Origin: an uncultured Clostridia bacterium
GTDB lineage: Bacteria > Bacillota > Clostridia > Christensenellales > Aristaeellaceae
Length of the DNA: 7,070 nt
Direction of reading: 5' to 3'
Assembly (NCBI GenBank): GCA_946410395.1
Contig: CAMKAE010000115.1
Coordinates: forward strand, 1 to 7,070
The notes beneath the pieces were generated by a model. The model made no database searches. It saw only the letters and a program-made list of their open reading frames with translations, and was not told the DNA's origin. The translations under genes were made by a program, and so were the position numbers. Numbering within the stretch: position 1 is the stretch's first letter; each line of letters begins with the position of its first letter. This document shows positions 6,786-7,070 of the stretch, in pieces.

Positions 6786-6818
6786 AGTCGGTCGCAAAAC
6801 GGCTGTCTGTCACATTCA

Positions 6819-6847
6819 ATTATGATTCCCGGTTCCGTGCGTGTCAA
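6819..6847 (-). promoter_or_regulatory. Sigma-A-type promoter for the GH2 gene (and probably GH3)
   Basis: On the minus strand TTGACA (6847-6842), a perfect -35, is followed after exactly 17 bases by CATAAT (6824-6819), a five-of-six -10. Transcription would start near 6812, leaving about 78 bases of leader before the GTG. It is the best promoter match in the window and lies just downstream of the terminator of the preceding gene. Confidence 0.8.
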
Positions 6848-6903
6848 CCGGCGGGGGTATGAAATTCCTGCATTGCGCCGCGGATAATCCGGAACAAGGC
6901 ACC

Positions 6904-6931
6904 AAAAAAGGGAGGGCGTCAACGCCTTCCC
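6904..6931 (-). terminator. Intrinsic terminator of the gene upstream of the GH2 gene
   Basis: The minus strand reads GGGAAGGCG (6931-6923), TTGA loop, CGCCCTCCC (6918-6910), then TTTTTT (6909-6904). The nine-pair stem has one U-G wobble and is followed by an uninterrupted U-run. It begins about 95 bases after the stop codon at 7026 and isolates the GH2 promoter from upstream transcription. Confidence 0.85.
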
Positions 6932-7005
6932 GCTTCATCGGCGGCGGACCCGGTCTCAATCCTCCAGGTTTACTGAAAAAAACGGAGTGTTTTCATTCAT
7001 GGTGT

Positions 7006-7028
7006 TAAATAGTACTTCGTACTATTTA
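7006..7028. repeat. Perfect AT-rich palindrome over the stop codon of the upstream gene
   Basis: TAAATAGTAC (7006-7015), a three-base TTC spacer and GTACTATTTA (7019-7028) form a perfect 10-base inverted repeat in otherwise GC-rich DNA. On the minus strand its first three bases are the TAA stop of the upstream gene. No U-run follows on either strand, so it is not a standard terminator. It could be an RNA 3'-end hairpin, a protein-binding site or a dispersed repeat. Confidence 0.7.
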
Positions 7029-7070
7029 TTGGTTATTTCTCCGCCGCTCCTCGCTGTTGAGCCAGTTGGT
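7026..7070 (-). CDS. C-terminal end of an unidentified protein (14 residues visible)
   Basis: The minus-strand frame entering from the right edge reads TNWLNSEERRRNNQ and stops at TAA (7028-7026). Its first ten codons use the same G/C-ending choices (ACC, AAC, CTC, AGC, GAG, CGG) as the downstream genes, while the other two minus frames give unlikely tails. A strong terminator downstream supports a gene ending here. The charged, Arg/Asn-rich tail is too short to identify a family. Confidence 0.55.
   Translation of the reverse strand, partial: TNWLNSEERRRNNQ

Noticed and set aside
6735..6797. 21-residue N-terminal extension of the GH2 protein from the ATG at 6797
   Set aside because: It would be encoded by the leader hairpin and the AGGAGG itself and would put charged residues before the signal peptide; the GTG at 6734 fits better.
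456..6887. Plus-strand 2143-codon open frame as a giant protein gene
   Set aside because: It is the in-register complement of two well-supported glycosidase genes, has no ribosome binding site, runs through promoters, terminators and repeats, and its translation (Val/Gly/His/Ala-rich) shows no domain.
6816..6938. Minus-strand small ORF starting at the ATG at 6938
   Set aside because: It runs through the intrinsic terminator and both promoter boxes of the GH2 gene, and the nearest GGAGG is about 22 bases away.
6956..7000. 14-codon minus-strand ORF (MNENTPFFSVNLED) after the upstream gene
   Set aside because: It has no Shine-Dalgarno and is too short to distinguish from chance in the 3' region before the terminator.

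Overview
The window looks like a piece of a GC-rich Bacillota genome, most likely a gut or rumen clostridium (Oscillospiraceae/Christensenellales-like). This is an inference from four things: strong AGGAGG-type ribosome binding sites, short lysine-leading signal peptides ending in AFA/AGA before Glu, a clostridial-type flotillin, and GC-rich palindromic repeats that open with TGTAGGGGC. No rRNA, tRNA, CRISPR array, transposase or phage gene was seen. Every gene I can support is on the minus strand, so the biological reading order runs from high to low coordinates.

Layout in transcription order. (1) 7070-7026: the last 14 codons of an unidentified gene, followed by a 23-nt perfect palindrome over its stop codon and a strong intrinsic terminator (6931-6904). 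(2) A consensus-like promoter (6847-6819), a leader of about 78 nt containing a terminator-like hairpin, a strong Shine-Dalgarno and a GTG start lead into a 1121-residue exported LacZ-type GH2 beta-galactosidase (6734-3369). (3) After a 168-nt gap with its own extended -10 promoter, a small dyad and a structured leader comes a 795-residue exported GH3-family protein (3200-813). It carries an EF-hand-like calcium loop, a recognisable but divergent active site and a C-terminal CARDB-like domain. A GC-rich terminator with a GAGA tetraloop ends the unit (785-752). (4) A 564-nt intergenic stretch holds a cluster of REP-like palindromes embedded in a degenerate CCCCTGCACG-type tandem array. (5) An extended -10 promoter (330-302) drives the first 82 codons of a flotillin/SPFH-domain membrane protein (248-1), which is cut by the window edge.

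The functional unit is the pair of secreted glycosidases. GH2 should remove terminal beta-galactosyl residues and the GH3 protein may remove beta-glucosyl-type residues, both outside the membrane, so released monosaccharides could be taken up. No transporter or regulator lies inside the window. With no terminator seen between the two enzymes, co-transcription is plausible, with the internal promoter allowing separate control of GH3. The flotillin is separately promoted behind a terminator and is probably functionally unrelated.

Nothing here is a clear new multi-gene system. The points most worth a second look are the divergent GH3 active site, the possible attenuator ahead of the GH2 gene, the REP-like cluster, and the palindrome over the upstream stop codon.
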